A DNA stretch of 64,000 nucleotides from Saprospiraceae bacterium UBA7687 (GCA_002482845.1 DLGT01000084.1:13592-77591), one strand, 5' to 3'. Shown: positions 45,650 to 55,135, counted from the stretch's first letter. Numbers and translations are program-made. Notes: generated by a model not told the origin, from the letters alone.

Positions 45650-47239
45650 ATGCGTATTTCAAAAATTGGGTTTGAAAAAATAAGTGCATTTGCTCACAAA
45701 GATGTTTTCTACCAGTTACAAAATCAAAAATTAACAGATTTTATTACTTACTCACCTGATGATCATGGCTTAAAACAAGCAATACTTGATCGATCGGAAT
45801 ATAAAGTTGACCGTTCATTGATTCATGGTGTGGTTTCGGATCAGTATCAAATAAAGGGTGCATCTGCTAAACAGCTTTCAAATATAAAATCTCTTCTTTC
45901 AGAAGAAACATATACTGTAATAACTGCTCATCAACCAATTATACTAGGTGGACCTGCTTATTATTTTTATAAAATATGCTCTACAATAAATCTTTGCCTT
46001 CATTTGACGGAGCAACATCCTGGCAAAACCTTTATCCCAGTTTTTATAAATGGCTCGGAAGACCATGATTTTGATGAAGTAAATAGACTTCAGCTTTTTG
46101 GAAAATCTTTATCATGGGAAACTGAGCAGCACGGACCAGTAGGAAAGTTCAATACAAGCAATCTTGCTCAACTTATCCAAAATGTTTCTGACATTCTAGG
46201 CGACAATGAAAGCAGTAAAGAAATGACCCAATCATTCAATAAAGCTTTAGTTGACGCACATGAATATAACGATTTCGTTTTTAATTGGTTAAATGATATA
46301 TTCGCAGAACACGGACTACTTGTAATTAATATGGATGACGTCAGATTAAAACGAAATTTCATACCCATTTTAAAAAAAGAACTTCTAGAAAGGAAAAGTG
46401 AAAGTATCGTACATGACACCCAAAACGAATTACACAAATTCAACTTTAAGCCACAAGCTTTTGCAAGGGACATCAATCTATTTTATATGTCTGCGCAATC
46501 TAGAGAGCGTATTACATTTGAAGACAATGTGTACAAAGTTCATAATACTACGTTAACATTTACCGAATCCGCTATGATGGAAGAAGTAGATAAGCATCCT
46601 GAACGATTTAGCCCGAATGTAGTACTCAGACCTATTTATCAAGAGTACACCTTCCCAAATATAGCATACATAGGTGGTGGTGGAGAAATAGCTTATTGGT
46701 TAGAACGAAAATCACAATTTAAATATTTTGGTGTATTTTATCCAACCTTGATTCGTAGAAATTCTGCCATGTTAATATCCAAGGCTATTCAAAAATCGAT
46801 GGCAAAACTCGGTATGACAGAAGAAGAGTTGTTATTGGACGAAGACGCTGCTGTCTCTCAATATTTAAAAAAGACAACAACTACAGATTTTGAGTTAGAT
46901 AAAGAAACAGCCAAAATAACTGAAATTTATTATGAAATTGCCGAAAAAGCTAAGTCTATAGATCCTACTTTAGAGCATTTTGTCATTGGCGAAGCCACCA
47001 AAATCATAAAAGCAACTGAAGCTATAGAATCAAGGTTAAAAAGATCATTAAAACAAAAAGAAGAAGTTTCTGTCAATCAAATCAAAAATATCAAATCAAA
47101 ACTTTTCCCCGACCATGGGTTGCAAGAAAGAAAAGAAAGTTTACTTCAATATTTGGTTAGTGAAGAAAAAGATTTTTTACAGAAACTAATTGACAACCTA
47201 AATCCTTTGCAAAAAGATTTTTTATTCGTTTACCTCTGA
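45650..47239 (+). CDS. bshC: Bacillithiol biosynthesis cysteine-adding enzyme BshC
   Basis: The enzyme would add cysteine to glucosaminyl-malate in the last step of bacillithiol synthesis in the cytosol. It is a 529-aa protein with the core motifs VITAHQPIILGGPAYYFYKI, FINGSEDHDFDEVNRL, NVVLRPIYQEYTFPNIAYIGGGGEIAYW, and a long C-terminal coiled coil. The last segment is Lys/Leu-rich and ends LNPLQKDFLFVYL. It overlaps the convergent accD by 18 nt. BshA and BshB are not in this window. Confidence 0.92.
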   Translation: MRISKIGFEKISAFAHKDVFYQLQNQKLTDFITYSPDDHGLKQAILDRSEYKVDRSLIHGVVSDQYQIKGASAKQLSNIKSLLSEETYTVITAHQPIILGGPAYYFYKICSTINLCLHLTEQHPGKTFIPVFINGSEDHDFDEVNRLQLFGKSLSWETEQHGPVGKFNTSNLAQLIQNVSDILGDNESSKEMTQSFNKALVDAHEYNDFVFNWLNDIFAEHGLLVINMDDVRLKRNFIPILKKELLERKSESIVHDTQNELHKFNFKPQAFARDINLFYMSAQSRERITFEDNVYKVHNTTLTFTESAMMEEVDKHPERFSPNVVLRPIYQEYTFPNIAYIGGGGEIAYWLERKSQFKYFGVFYPTLIRRNSAMLISKAIQKSMAKLGMTEEELLLDEDAAVSQYLKKTTTTDFELDKETAKITEIYYEIAEKAKSIDPTLEHFVIGEATKIIKATEAIESRLKRSLKQKEEVSVNQIKNIKSKLFPDHGLQERKESLLQYLVSEEKDFLQKLIDNLNPLQKDFLFVYL

Positions 47240-48100
47240 TCCTTCTAAATCTGGCTTTTTAACATCAAAACAAGATAAAAGATCCGTTAACTTGGCTTTA
47301 AGGTCTCTTCTATGTACTATAAAGTCTAGGAAGCCGTGCTCTAATAGATACTCAGAAGTTTGAAAGCCTTCAGGAAGATCCACTTTTATTGTTTCTTTGA
47401 TTACTCTTGGTCCTGCAAAACCAATAAGCGCTTCTGGTTCAGCAAAATTAATGTCACCTAACATTGCAAATGATGCGGTCACACCTCCAGTAGTAGGATC
47501 CGTCATAAATGAAAAGTACGGGATACCTTTTTTGGCGAGTAGTGTCAGTTTTGCAGATGTCTTAGCCATTTGCATTAAAGAAAAAGCAGATTCCATCATC
47601 CTTGCACCACCAGATTTCGATATAATCATAAATGGCATCCTATTTTCTAAGCAATAATCTATGGCTCTAGAAATCTTCTCTCCTACCACTGAACCCATTG
47701 AACCACCAATAAAACCAAAATCCATACAAGCTACTACAAGTGGGTATTTATTCACTTTCCCAGCTGCAACAGACATAGAGTCTTTTAGATTTGTTTTTTT
47801 ATAAGCATCTGTCAACCTATCTTCATAAGTTTTTACATCTTTGAACTGTAGCATATCGACAGAAACGATTTCATCAAAAAGACGTGTATATTTTCCATCA
47901 AAAATGACTTCAAAATAATCAGTTGAATTAATCCTTGTGTGGTAATCACATTTAGGACAAATGTAAAGATTGGCTTTTAAATCTTTGACAGTGGTCATTT
48001 CTTGACAACGAGTACATTTGTGCCAAAGCCCATCAGGTGTTTCCTTCTTATTTTTAGTGGCTGTTTGTATTCCTTCTTTCAGTCTTTTGAACCAACTCAT
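47222..48100 (-). CDS. accD: Acetyl-CoA carboxylase carboxyltransferase subunit beta
   Basis: AccD and AccA form the carboxyltransferase that makes malonyl-CoA for fatty-acid synthesis. The zinc ribbon has Cys29, Cys32, Cys48 and Cys51 (CTRC ... CPKC). The crotonase-like core shows KSGGARMMES, DPTTGGVTASFAMLGD and IGFAGPRVIKET. At 292 aa it is standard. It is convergent with bshC, overlapping by 18 nt, an arrangement that gives no shared terminator; its own promoter element is at 48153-48160. Confidence 0.95.
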   Translation of the reverse strand: MSWFKRLKEGIQTATKNKKETPDGLWHKCTRCQEMTTVKDLKANLYICPKCDYHTRINSTDYFEVIFDGKYTRLFDEIVSVDMLQFKDVKTYEDRLTDAYKKTNLKDSMSVAAGKVNKYPLVVACMDFGFIGGSMGSVVGEKISRAIDYCLENRMPFMIISKSGGARMMESAFSLMQMAKTSAKLTLLAKKGIPYFSFMTDPTTGGVTASFAMLGDINFAEPEALIGFAGPRVIKETIKVDLPEGFQTSEYLLEHGFLDFIVHRRDLKAKLTDLLSCFDVKKPDLEGSEVNE

Positions 48101-48152
48101 AATACTATACTTTAGGGCTACCTGTAAGTGTTAACAAATTATAATAATTGCG

Positions 48153-48160
48153 CAAAAATA
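48153..48160 (-). promoter_or_regulatory. Putative -7 element of accD
   Basis: On the minus strand TATTTTTG followed by CGC matches TAnnTTTG and lies 53 nt upstream of the start. Confidence 0.45.
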
Positions 48161-48455
48161 TAAATAAGCGTCGACCTTTTACCCATCATTTGATACTTTT
48201 TATTATATAAATAATTAACACATCTGTATATAACTAGATATCAATATATTAAAATACAAATTAAAGTTTCTTATGCCACTACATTGTAATATCCATCCAC
48301 CAATAATTTTATTTAGATTAATAAGTCAATTTCCATCATAATTTAGATTACTTGCTAGTTTTTAAAATCTTTGACGACAAAAGTGCAAAATAATTTCAGA
48401 ATGTATTTAAATTTTAGACATTTGCATTGATTTATACTAAAGTAGGTAATTACCG

Positions 48456-48463
48456 TATATTTG
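48456..48463 (+). promoter_or_regulatory. Putative -7 element of panB
   Basis: TATATTTG matches TAnnTTTG and lies 44 nt upstream of the panB start codon. No clear -33 element at ideal spacing was found. Confidence 0.45.
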
Positions 48464-48507
48464 ATTTTATTCATTATTAGTATTTTATTCATTATTAAAT
48501 ATCAGAA

Positions 48508-49326
48508 ATGTCTGTAGCTAAAAGAGATATCAAAAGAATTACGACACATGTTCTGCACGCAATGAAGGAACAAGGAGAAAAAATATCCATGTTGACCGCG
48601 TATGATTATTCGATGGCACGGATACTTGATGCTGCTGGAATAGATATATTATTGGTTGGGGATTCTGCGTCAAATGTTATGGCGGGCCACGAAACAACCC
48701 TTCCCATTACACTTGAGCAAATGATTTATCATGCACAATCAGTCATTCGGGCAGTGGAAAGAGCTTTTGTTGTTGTCGATCTGCCATTTGGGTCTTACCA
48801 AGGAAATAGTACAAAAGCACTTAACTCAGCGATAGCTATCATGAAAGAGTCAGGGGCACACGCCGTAAAACTGGAAGGTGGATCGGAAATAGAAGAGTCT
48901 GTAAGAAGAATTTTATCAGCAGGTGTACCTGTTATGGGACATTTAGGATTAACACCACAAAGTATTTATAAATTCGGAACTTATTCTGTTAGAGCAAAAG
49001 AAGAAGCAGAAGCCCAGAAATTAATTAGTGATGCGAAATTACTTCAAGAAGCTGGTTGTTTTGCCTTAGTATTAGAAAAAATCCCTGCAAGTTTAGGCAA
49101 GCTTGTATCAGAAGCATTGCACATACCCGTAATAGGCATAGGAGCAGGTAACGGTACAGACGGACAGGTTTTAGTCGTTCATGACGTCCTTGGACTTACA
49201 AAAGACTTTAACCCTAGATTCCTAAGAAGGTATTTGAACTTATATGATACTATCAAAGTCGCAGTGGAGCAATACATAGACGATGTTAAATCAGGCGATT
49301 TCCCTAATTCTGATGAACAATATTAA
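48508..49326 (+). CDS. panB: 3-methyl-2-oxobutanoate hydroxymethyltransferase
   Basis: PanB makes ketopantoate from ketoisovalerate in pantothenate/CoA synthesis. Conserved segments are MLTAYDYSMARILDAAG, LLVGDSASNVMAGHETT, VVDLPFGSYQ, VKLEGGSEIEESVRRI, GVPVMGHLGLTPQS and VIGIGAGNGTDGQVLV. The length of 272 aa is normal. It has its own promoter element and precedes mltG by 21 nt. The product is cytosolic; nothing unusual is seen. Confidence 0.95.
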   Translation: MSVAKRDIKRITTHVLHAMKEQGEKISMLTAYDYSMARILDAAGIDILLVGDSASNVMAGHETTLPITLEQMIYHAQSVIRAVERAFVVVDLPFGSYQGNSTKALNSAIAIMKESGAHAVKLEGGSEIEESVRRILSAGVPVMGHLGLTPQSIYKFGTYSVRAKEEAEAQKLISDAKLLQEAGCFALVLEKIPASLGKLVSEALHIPVIGIGAGNGTDGQVLVVHDVLGLTKDFNPRFLRRYLNLYDTIKVAVEQYIDDVKSGDFPNSDEQY

Positions 49327-49347
49327 TACAATACGCATTTATCAAAT

Positions 49348-50379
49348 ATGTCAAAAAAAATAGTTATAATACTTCTTGCTGTTTCAGCTTTAGTTGGTTT
49401 GGTTGGATATTTCTTTGTAGGTAGAGCTTTATGGAATGTAAATGTCAAATTACAAGACAAAACCGCTTTTATTGAAATACCTACAGATGCTTCCTTTGAA
49501 GATGTCAAAAATATATTTTTACAGAATAATTACTTAATTGATATTAATTCTTTTGATCGCGTTGCTACCATATTGGGTTATAAAAAGGATAAAGTACCTG
49601 GTGGCCGGTATAAGCTTCAAAATGGTTGGTCTAATAAAGATTTGATTACTACATTAAGATCAGGAAACCAGACACCGTCACAAGTTGTGATCAATAACAT
49701 TAGAAAAATAAGTGATCTTGCAGGAAAAGCATCAAGATACTTTGAAACAGATTCATTGGGTTTTCTGACGCATTTTCTGAAACCAGAAACGCCATCTGAG
49801 TACAATCTTAATCAAGATAATTTTTTGACATTATTTATTCCAAATACATACGAAATGTTCTGGACGACAACTCCTGAAAAATTTGTGACAAGAATGGCTA
49901 AAGAATATGAAAGATTTTGGACAGATGAAAGGGTAGAAAAATTAAAAAAATGGAACCTTTCTAAAACTGATGCTTATATCCTAGCTTCCATTGTAGAGAA
50001 AGAAAGTAATTACGACCCAGAAAGACCAACTATTGCAGGTGTTTATCTCAATAGATTAAAAGTAGGCGAAAAACTGCAAGCCGACCCAACAGTAGTATAT
50101 GCTGTAGGTGAATTCGACCTTAAAAGAGTTTTATACTCACATTTAGAATATGATTCACCTTATAATACATACATGTATAATGGTTTACCACCTGGACCTA
50201 TTTGTATGCCCTCCTTAGCAAGTCTTGAAGCCGTAATCAACGCTGAAGATCATGAGTATATGTTTTTCTGTGCCAAAGCAGATAATAGCGGTATTCATGC
50301 ATTTGCAGTAACTTATGCAGATCACGTAAAGAATGCAAATGCATTTGCAGCTTGGATGAATAAAAACAATATAAGGTAG
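49348..50379 (+). CDS. mltG: Endolytic murein transglycosylase MltG
   Basis: This inner-membrane enzyme cleaves growing peptidoglycan strands. An N-terminal membrane anchor (IVIILLAVSALVGLVGYFFV) is followed by the LysM-like/YceG domain and the signature AYILASIVEKESNY, whose Glu (EKESN) is the catalytic residue, then VYLNRLKVGEKLQADPTVVY and YNTYMYNGLPPGPI. At 343 aa it is full length. It is probably cotranscribed with panB. It is the last housekeeping gene before the accessory region. Confidence 0.94.
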   Translation: MSKKIVIILLAVSALVGLVGYFFVGRALWNVNVKLQDKTAFIEIPTDASFEDVKNIFLQNNYLIDINSFDRVATILGYKKDKVPGGRYKLQNGWSNKDLITTLRSGNQTPSQVVINNIRKISDLAGKASRYFETDSLGFLTHFLKPETPSEYNLNQDNFLTLFIPNTYEMFWTTTPEKFVTRMAKEYERFWTDERVEKLKKWNLSKTDAYILASIVEKESNYDPERPTIAGVYLNRLKVGEKLQADPTVVYAVGEFDLKRVLYSHLEYDSPYNTYMYNGLPPGPICMPSLASLEAVINAEDHEYMFFCAKADNSGIHAFAVTYADHVKNANAFAAWMNKNNIR

Positions 50380-50436
50380 CATTTACCGAATAGCCTAGGA
50401 TTAGCGTTGCGAAGACATTAAAATATGTTCCACAAT

Positions 50437-50483
50437 TTTGGTTATCTATATCATTTTGGCCCAAAATGTTATAGATAACCAAA
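50437..50483. repeat. 47-bp near-perfect palindrome downstream of mltG
   Basis: Arms 50437-50459 and 50461-50483 (23 bp each) are complementary except for one internal position, separated by a single C. No T tract follows, so it is not a typical terminator. It could form a cruciform or be a protein site. It marks the last ~60 nt before the array remnant. Confidence 0.6.
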
Positions 50484-50539
50484 TCCCGAAAGGATGACAA
50501 GATTACAGAAATGTAATTATAAAAACATAAACTCAACCC

Positions 50540-50614
50540 TAAGGGATGACATGATCTGAATCTGCGCCCTTTATTTCCTATGCGTGACGCGCTAACTAAA
50601 CTGGGTACGCAAAT
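50540..50614 (-). pseudogene. Degenerate tRNA-like remnant (array unit 2)
   Basis: The minus-strand sequence aligns with the tRNA-like segment at 63587-63661 through the D-arm and anticodon arm (GTTAGCGCGTCACGCATAGG), but the T-arm and 3' acceptor have decayed. It lies directly downstream of the GIY-YIG gene, as in the other unit. It is not a functional tRNA. Confidence 0.65.
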
Positions 50615-50629
50615 AAAATCATTAGCTTA

Positions 50630-50881
50630 TTACAAATTACTTCCATCTTTTTGGTCTAGGTATCTTCGTGCACCTCGTTTCTTTATTATCTTTTCTATTC
50701 GCAAGGCTTCTCTTTTATCTGCATTTACTTCCATGTGCAGGATCTCCCAATCTTTTGCTTTTGATGTAAATCCACCATGATCTTGCATGTGACGTGCTAA
50801 TCTATCACTAACTGACATAGAAGTAAAACCTACATAGTATTTTGATAGTAGTTTAGAATATAGAATATAAACTGTATACAT
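50630..50881 (-). CDS. GIY-YIG nuclease family protein (array unit 2)
   Basis: This 83-aa protein is a minimal GIY-YIG endonuclease domain: VYILYS and YYVGFT are the GIY and YIG strands, RLARHMQDH carries the conserved Arg/His, and REALRIEKIIKKRGARR ends the domain with the Glu helix. I start at ATG 50881 (MYTVYILYS); the frame extends to 50923 but would add residues encoded by a terminator flank. It lies between a tRNA-like remnant and the left 155-bp repeat of the integrative element. A second intact copy lies at 63677-63928. Small proteins of this type are often repeated near tRNA genes in Bacteroidota, and a homing or repair role is not established. Confidence 0.8.
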   Translation of the reverse strand: MYTVYILYSKLLSKYYVGFTSMSVSDRLARHMQDHGGFTSKAKDWEILHMEVNADKREALRIEKIIKKRGARRYLDQKDGSNL

Positions 50882-50961
50882 TTTTCTTAGACTTAGCTTT
50901 TTGTTCAAAAAAAAAGAGTCCAACCTATTTAAGATTGAACTCTCTGTTGTCGGGGCGGCAG
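50807..50961. repeat. Left 155-bp direct repeat (att-side)
   Basis: This segment is identical to 63444-63598. It covers the 5' end of the GIY-YIG gene, its upstream terminator and the first bases of a tRNA 3' end (GGGGCGGCAG). The sequence diverges immediately outside both copies. It marks the left boundary of the 12.6-kb element. Confidence 0.9.
50906..50942 (-). terminator. Terminator of the tRNA-like unit (left copy)
   Basis: On the minus strand GAGTTCAATC pairs, with G-T pairs, with GGTTGGACTC over an 8-nt loop, then nine T residues. Identical to the copy at 63543-63579. Confidence 0.7.
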
Positions 50962-51263
50962 TACTTACACCCTACCCTATTTTATTTTGCAACACACTGA
51001 TATACAACCTTTAATAAATACATACTTATACTATCCTAAAAACAGATACCTAAACAGATACTTGGGTTAAAGAAATAAAGAACATTTGTGGTAATTAAAA
51101 CTGTGATTATAGGGCTTTTGTTCATGGTAGTTTATAGCTAAAATCTGTAGTGTGGATTCTATTAAAAATGAATATTTATAGGATTTTACTCTCATATTCT
51201 ACTAACATAATGGTTATTTATTACTTTTATGGTTTAATGTATATATGAGTATCTCTATCTAAA
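50962..51263. other. Left-end non-coding region of the element
   Basis: About 300 AT-rich bases with no gene. Supported features are a candidate arm-type site (51045-51062) and the motif TTCTACTAACATAATGGT (51197-51214) that recurs elsewhere in the element. Confidence 0.5.
51045..51062 (+). promoter_or_regulatory. Candidate integrase arm-type site, left
   Basis: GATACCTAAACAGATACT contains two GATAC cores and matches GATACCTAAATGGATACT at 63365-63382 at 16 of 18 positions, in the same orientation, about 60-85 nt inside each end. Confidence 0.45.
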
Positions 51264-54200
51264 GTGAATATTATGGGTTTATACCAAAGATCTGTGCTAA
51301 AGAATTATTTGTCTGCCTTAGATGATGTTAAAGTTAATGCTGCTTATAATGAGTTTAAAACATTTTTCTTTAACCCTGTCACACAGCAGAATATTAGAAA
51401 CTCTAAGGAAGAGCAATTTCAGGAAGGTTTTCTTAGAGAGTTATTTGTTAAAATAATGGGTTATACTCTAAATCCTGATGCTAACTACAACCTTATCTCT
51501 GAACAAAAGAATGTTAGTGATGCTAAGAAAGCTGATGGTGCTATCCTTATAGATGGTAAAGTAGTAGGTGTAATAGAGTTAAAAGGTACTAATACTATTG
51601 ATCTAGGTAAAATACAACAGCAAGCATTTTATTATCTTAGTTCACACCCTGAAGCTGTATATGTCATTACATCTAACTTTGAGAAGTTAAGATTTTATAT
51701 ACAGAAATCTAATGATTATGAAGAGTTTAACCTGTTTACACTTACCTTGGAAGAGTTTAAGTTATTATACTTGTGTACTTCTTTAGACAGTATTAGTCAT
51801 GGATTACCACTTAAGATAAAACAAGAATCACTTGTAAAGGAAGATGTGATCACCAAGCAGCTATATAAAGATTATAGCAGTTTTAAGAGTGATTTGTTTA
51901 GTAGTCTATGTGACAGAAATAGCCAGATAGACAAACTTACTTTATTTAAAGCTACACAAAAGCTCATAGATAGGTTTCTATTTATCTTCTTTTGTGAAGA
52001 TAATAATGGGCTACTTCCTGCAAACTTAATTAGAACCATTGTTAACCACTGGAATAAAAATAGAGAATATGATGACTATAAGCCATTATATGAAATATTT
52101 AAAAAGTATTTTAGTTACATTAATATAGGCAGTAATAAGGTAGGTAGTATTCCAGAAATCTTTGCATATAATGGTGGTTTATTTGCTGAAGATGTACTCT
52201 TAGATAAGTTGGACATAGATGACAATGTACTTTATACCCATACCCAAAAGTTAAGTGCTTATGATTTTATAAGTGAAGTAGATGTGAATATTCTAGGGCA
52301 TATATTTGAACACTCCCTAAATGATATAGAAGAGATACAAGCTGAAATAGCTGGTAATGTAGTAGATAAGTCTAAAACTAAGCGTAAAAAAGATGGTGTC
52401 TTTTATACTCCTAAATACATCACAGAGTACATTGTAGAGAATACAATAGGTAAGCTATGTGCAGATAAAAAAGCAGCACTAGAGATAGATGAAGATTTAT
52501 TTGTAACAGCCACAACAAAAGCAAAGAGAGAACCACTTTTAGCTAAACTTAATGCTTATAAAAGCTACTTGCTAAGCATTACCATTTGTGATCCTGCTTG
52601 TGGTAGTGGTGCATTCTTAAACCAAGCTTATGTATTCTTACAAAAAGAACATCAGTATGTAGCAGACCTAGAGAGTAAGTTATTTGATGCTCCTATGGTT
52701 ATATCTGATGTAAGTGCAGACATCTTAGAGAACAATCTCTTTGGTGTAGATATAAATGAAGAGTCTGTAGAAATAGCTAGGTTAGCATTATGGTTGCGTA
52801 GTGCTAAAAAAGGTAGAAAACTAAATAATCTATCCAATAACATAAAGTGTGGTAATTCACTTATAGATGACCCTGAAGTAGCAGGTGATAAAGCTTTTAA
52901 CTGGGAGAAAGAATTTCCACAGGTGTTTGCTAATGGTGGTTTTGATGTGGTGATAGGGAATCCACCTTATGCAACAAAAATATTTACATCAGAAGAAAAA
53001 AATTACTATAAAAATAGTTTTATAGTTGCACAATATCAATTAGATCTTTACATTCTATTTATGCAAAAAGGTACAGATATTTTAAATAATAATTCTTACA
53101 TAAGTTATATAACCCCAAACTCATGGTTAAAAAATTTAATGATGTCTGATTGCAGGCAATATCTATTAGAAAATTTAACTTTTGAAATTATTTTACCTAA
53201 TTTACCCAATGTATTTGTTGATGCTTCAGTTGATTCTATGATTTTTATAGGTAAAAAGGCAAAGGAAATGAATTCTATAATCAATATTAATGAAATTGTG
53301 GACAGCATCTTTATTACTAAACATGTTGTAGATCAAAATACATTTTATAATAATGATAAATATATATTTAATGTTGAAGCTAATGATAAAATAATAAAAA
53401 TATTACAGAAATTAAACTCCCAGTCTGAAAAATTAGAAAACTACTTTGAAATAAGTAGAGGAATAAACCCATATGATAAATACAGAGGACAATCTAAAGA
53501 AATAATAGAGTCTAAGGCTTATCATGCAAATTTTAAAAAGGATGACACATTTGTCCCTGAAATAAGGGGCAAAAATATAAATAGGTATTTCTATAATTGG
53601 GATGGGTTTAGTCACATAAGTTATGGTCCATGGCTTGCAGCTTCAAGAGATGAAAAATATTTTAATGGGGAAAGGATAGTCTTTAGACAAGTTCTAGGGG
53701 AAAGGTTAATTTGTACTGTTATAGAAGAAGAGTTAAAAATTGATCAAAGCATTTTTATTGCTAAACCAATAGGAAATGATATAGGATGTAAGTATGTTAT
53801 TTGCTTTCTAGGATCTAAGTTGGGGGCATTATATTTTAAATATACTTGCAATGAGTTTGACGAGCTTTTTCCTAAAATAAAGTTAGGGGAATTTAAAAAT
53901 TTGCCAGTAAAAGTAATAGAAATACACAAACAGGCTAAATTTGTACTAAAAGCAGAAATAATGATAAATTTTAATAAATTATCATTTAACAAACAATCTA
54001 AATTTATTTCCCGCATAAAATCTAGCTTTAATATAGAAAACATAACAGGCAAGTTAGAGAAGTTCTATGAGTATGATTTTAAGAGCTTTGTAGGTGAGCT
54101 AAAGAAACAGAAGGTAATATTATCACTTAAGGACCAAGATGAGTGGGAAGACTACTTTAATACCTACAAACAGGAGATTAATATCCTACAAGCAGAGATA

Positions 54201-54287
54201 GTTAGGACAGATAAGGAGATAGATCAAATGGTGTATGAGCTGTATGGGTTAACTGATGAGGAGATTAGGGTTGTGGAAGGTAATTAA
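51264..54287 (+). CDS. Type IIG-like restriction-modification protein (Eco57I-type)
   Basis: This 1007-aa fusion would cut and methylate DNA. The N-terminal ~200 residues contain a nuclease-like PD-(D/E)xK pattern (Asp91 and Glu105-Leu-Lys107 in GVIELKG). The methylase part has GVFYTP near 378-383, motif I DPACGSG at 443-449, and motif IV NPPY at 566-569, indicating an N6-adenine methylase. The C-terminal half resembles a TaqI-type target-recognition region and a final helical tail. ATG 51264 is used; ATG 51273 is also possible. The convergent membrane-protein gene overlaps its last 4 nt. The recognition site cannot be read from the sequence. It probably defends or stabilises the element. Confidence 0.88.
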   Translation: MNIMGLYQRSVLKNYLSALDDVKVNAAYNEFKTFFFNPVTQQNIRNSKEEQFQEGFLRELFVKIMGYTLNPDANYNLISEQKNVSDAKKADGAILIDGKVVGVIELKGTNTIDLGKIQQQAFYYLSSHPEAVYVITSNFEKLRFYIQKSNDYEEFNLFTLTLEEFKLLYLCTSLDSISHGLPLKIKQESLVKEDVITKQLYKDYSSFKSDLFSSLCDRNSQIDKLTLFKATQKLIDRFLFIFFCEDNNGLLPANLIRTIVNHWNKNREYDDYKPLYEIFKKYFSYINIGSNKVGSIPEIFAYNGGLFAEDVLLDKLDIDDNVLYTHTQKLSAYDFISEVDVNILGHIFEHSLNDIEEIQAEIAGNVVDKSKTKRKKDGVFYTPKYITEYIVENTIGKLCADKKAALEIDEDLFVTATTKAKREPLLAKLNAYKSYLLSITICDPACGSGAFLNQAYVFLQKEHQYVADLESKLFDAPMVISDVSADILENNLFGVDINEESVEIARLALWLRSAKKGRKLNNLSNNIKCGNSLIDDPEVAGDKAFNWEKEFPQVFANGGFDVVIGNPPYATKIFTSEEKNYYKNSFIVAQYQLDLYILFMQKGTDILNNNSYISYITPNSWLKNLMMSDCRQYLLENLTFEIILPNLPNVFVDASVDSMIFIGKKAKEMNSIININEIVDSIFITKHVVDQNTFYNNDKYIFNVEANDKIIKILQKLNSQSEKLENYFEISRGINPYDKYRGQSKEIIESKAYHANFKKDDTFVPEIRGKNINRYFYNWDGFSHISYGPWLAASRDEKYFNGERIVFRQVLGERLICTVIEEELKIDQSIFIAKPIGNDIGCKYVICFLGSKLGALYFKYTCNEFDELFPKIKLGEFKNLPVKVIEIHKQAKFVLKAEIMINFNKLSFNKQSKFISRIKSSFNIENITGKLEKFYEYDFKSFVGELKKQKVILSLKDQDEWEDYFNTYKQEINILQAEIVRTDKEIDQMVYELYGLTDEEIRVVEGN

Positions 54288-55135
54288 TTAACTTTTTTCT
54301 TCCCTAACTTAGAGATCTCTTTAAAATATGAAATTATGGTAAATATAATTACCATTAATGTAATACCACAGCAAAAGAGAATAAAGGCACTCCAAAGACT
54401 AAAATTCCCAAAAAACAAACTAAGATTAAATATATTTAATGATTCATTATCCATTCCAATTCTATATAATAGAAGTAATAAAACTATCCATACTGTATTA
54501 AATAAAATCCTTAAAAACCCCAAAAGTGTTATAAATACAGGTTTCAAAAATGCTAACTTGTAGAAAACTTTAATAAAAGGTTTGATTGTGAAATCTAAAT
54601 CTGTATTATAATTTATCTTAAATTTAGTATCTTTTAAACCTTCTGCGTTTATCACAAATACTAATTCTTGGAAATTTGGTGTAGTTTCAGAACTAGATTT
54701 AAAATCTATTAGCACTAAATCTATTGTAAATTCTTCTTCTTCATTTAAATGGTTGAAATTAAAAATAATCTCATTATTATCTGTAACATTATAATTTATT
54801 TCCTTTTCTTCTTCTTTAGTTATGGAACATTTTTCTAGAACTAATCCTTCAGGTATTTTAAAGGTTAAAGGTTTTGTAATATTACCAATTGGAGCGTTCC
54901 CAATATTTTTTATAGTAAATATAAAATTGTATATTTGGTTGATTTGCTTATCTTTATAGCTGATTTCTATATCATTCACGATATCTTTATCAACATAAAT
55001 TACATGAGATGTAAAAATTTTTTCTATTATTAGCTTTTTAAATTTTGAGTTTTTATTCCAATATCCATTATTTAAATGACCTATAATATTTCCAATAATT
55101 AAAAATATTGCTCCAATTATAACATTTTCAAGCAT
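54284..55135 (-). CDS. Membrane protein of unknown function
   Basis: I do not recognise the family. A short N-terminal membrane segment (MLENVIIGAIFLIIGNIIG) is followed by a ~170-residue beta-type domain (IYNFIFTIKNIGNAPIG, VTDNNEIIFNFNHLNEEEEFTIDLVLIDF) reminiscent of DUF11/Ig-like extracellular folds. Then two strong membrane segments occur (FLRILFNTVWIVLLLLLYRIG and FSLWSAFILFCCGITLMVIIFTII) before a short basic tail. The layout is membrane anchor, beta domain, two-helix C-terminus. Convergent with, and overlapping by 4 nt, the R-M gene. A defence-associated role is possible only by position. Confidence 0.6.
   Translation of the reverse strand: MLENVIIGAIFLIIGNIIGHLNNGYWNKNSKFKKLIIEKIFTSHVIYVDKDIVNDIEISYKDKQINQIYNFIFTIKNIGNAPIGNITKPLTFKIPEGLVLEKCSITKEEEKEINYNVTDNNEIIFNFNHLNEEEEFTIDLVLIDFKSSSETTPNFQELVFVINAEGLKDTKFKINYNTDLDFTIKPFIKVFYKLAFLKPVFITLLGFLRILFNTVWIVLLLLLYRIGMDNESLNIFNLSLFFGNFSLWSAFILFCCGITLMVIIFTIISYFKEISKLGKKKVN

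Larger units (their letters stand above)
48101..48507. other. Divergent accD/panB intergenic region
   Basis: No gene is visible in this 407-base AT-rich stretch. It holds a -7 element for accD (minus, 48153-48160) and one for panB (48456-48463). Confidence 0.5.

Noticed and set aside
50580..50780. Plus-strand open frame of 66 codons
   Set aside because: It lies opposite the GIY-YIG gene in the remnant tRNA region and has no support.
51264..54287. BREX PglX methylase
   Set aside because: The nuclease-like N-terminus and absence of any other BREX gene make a type IIG-like enzyme more likely.
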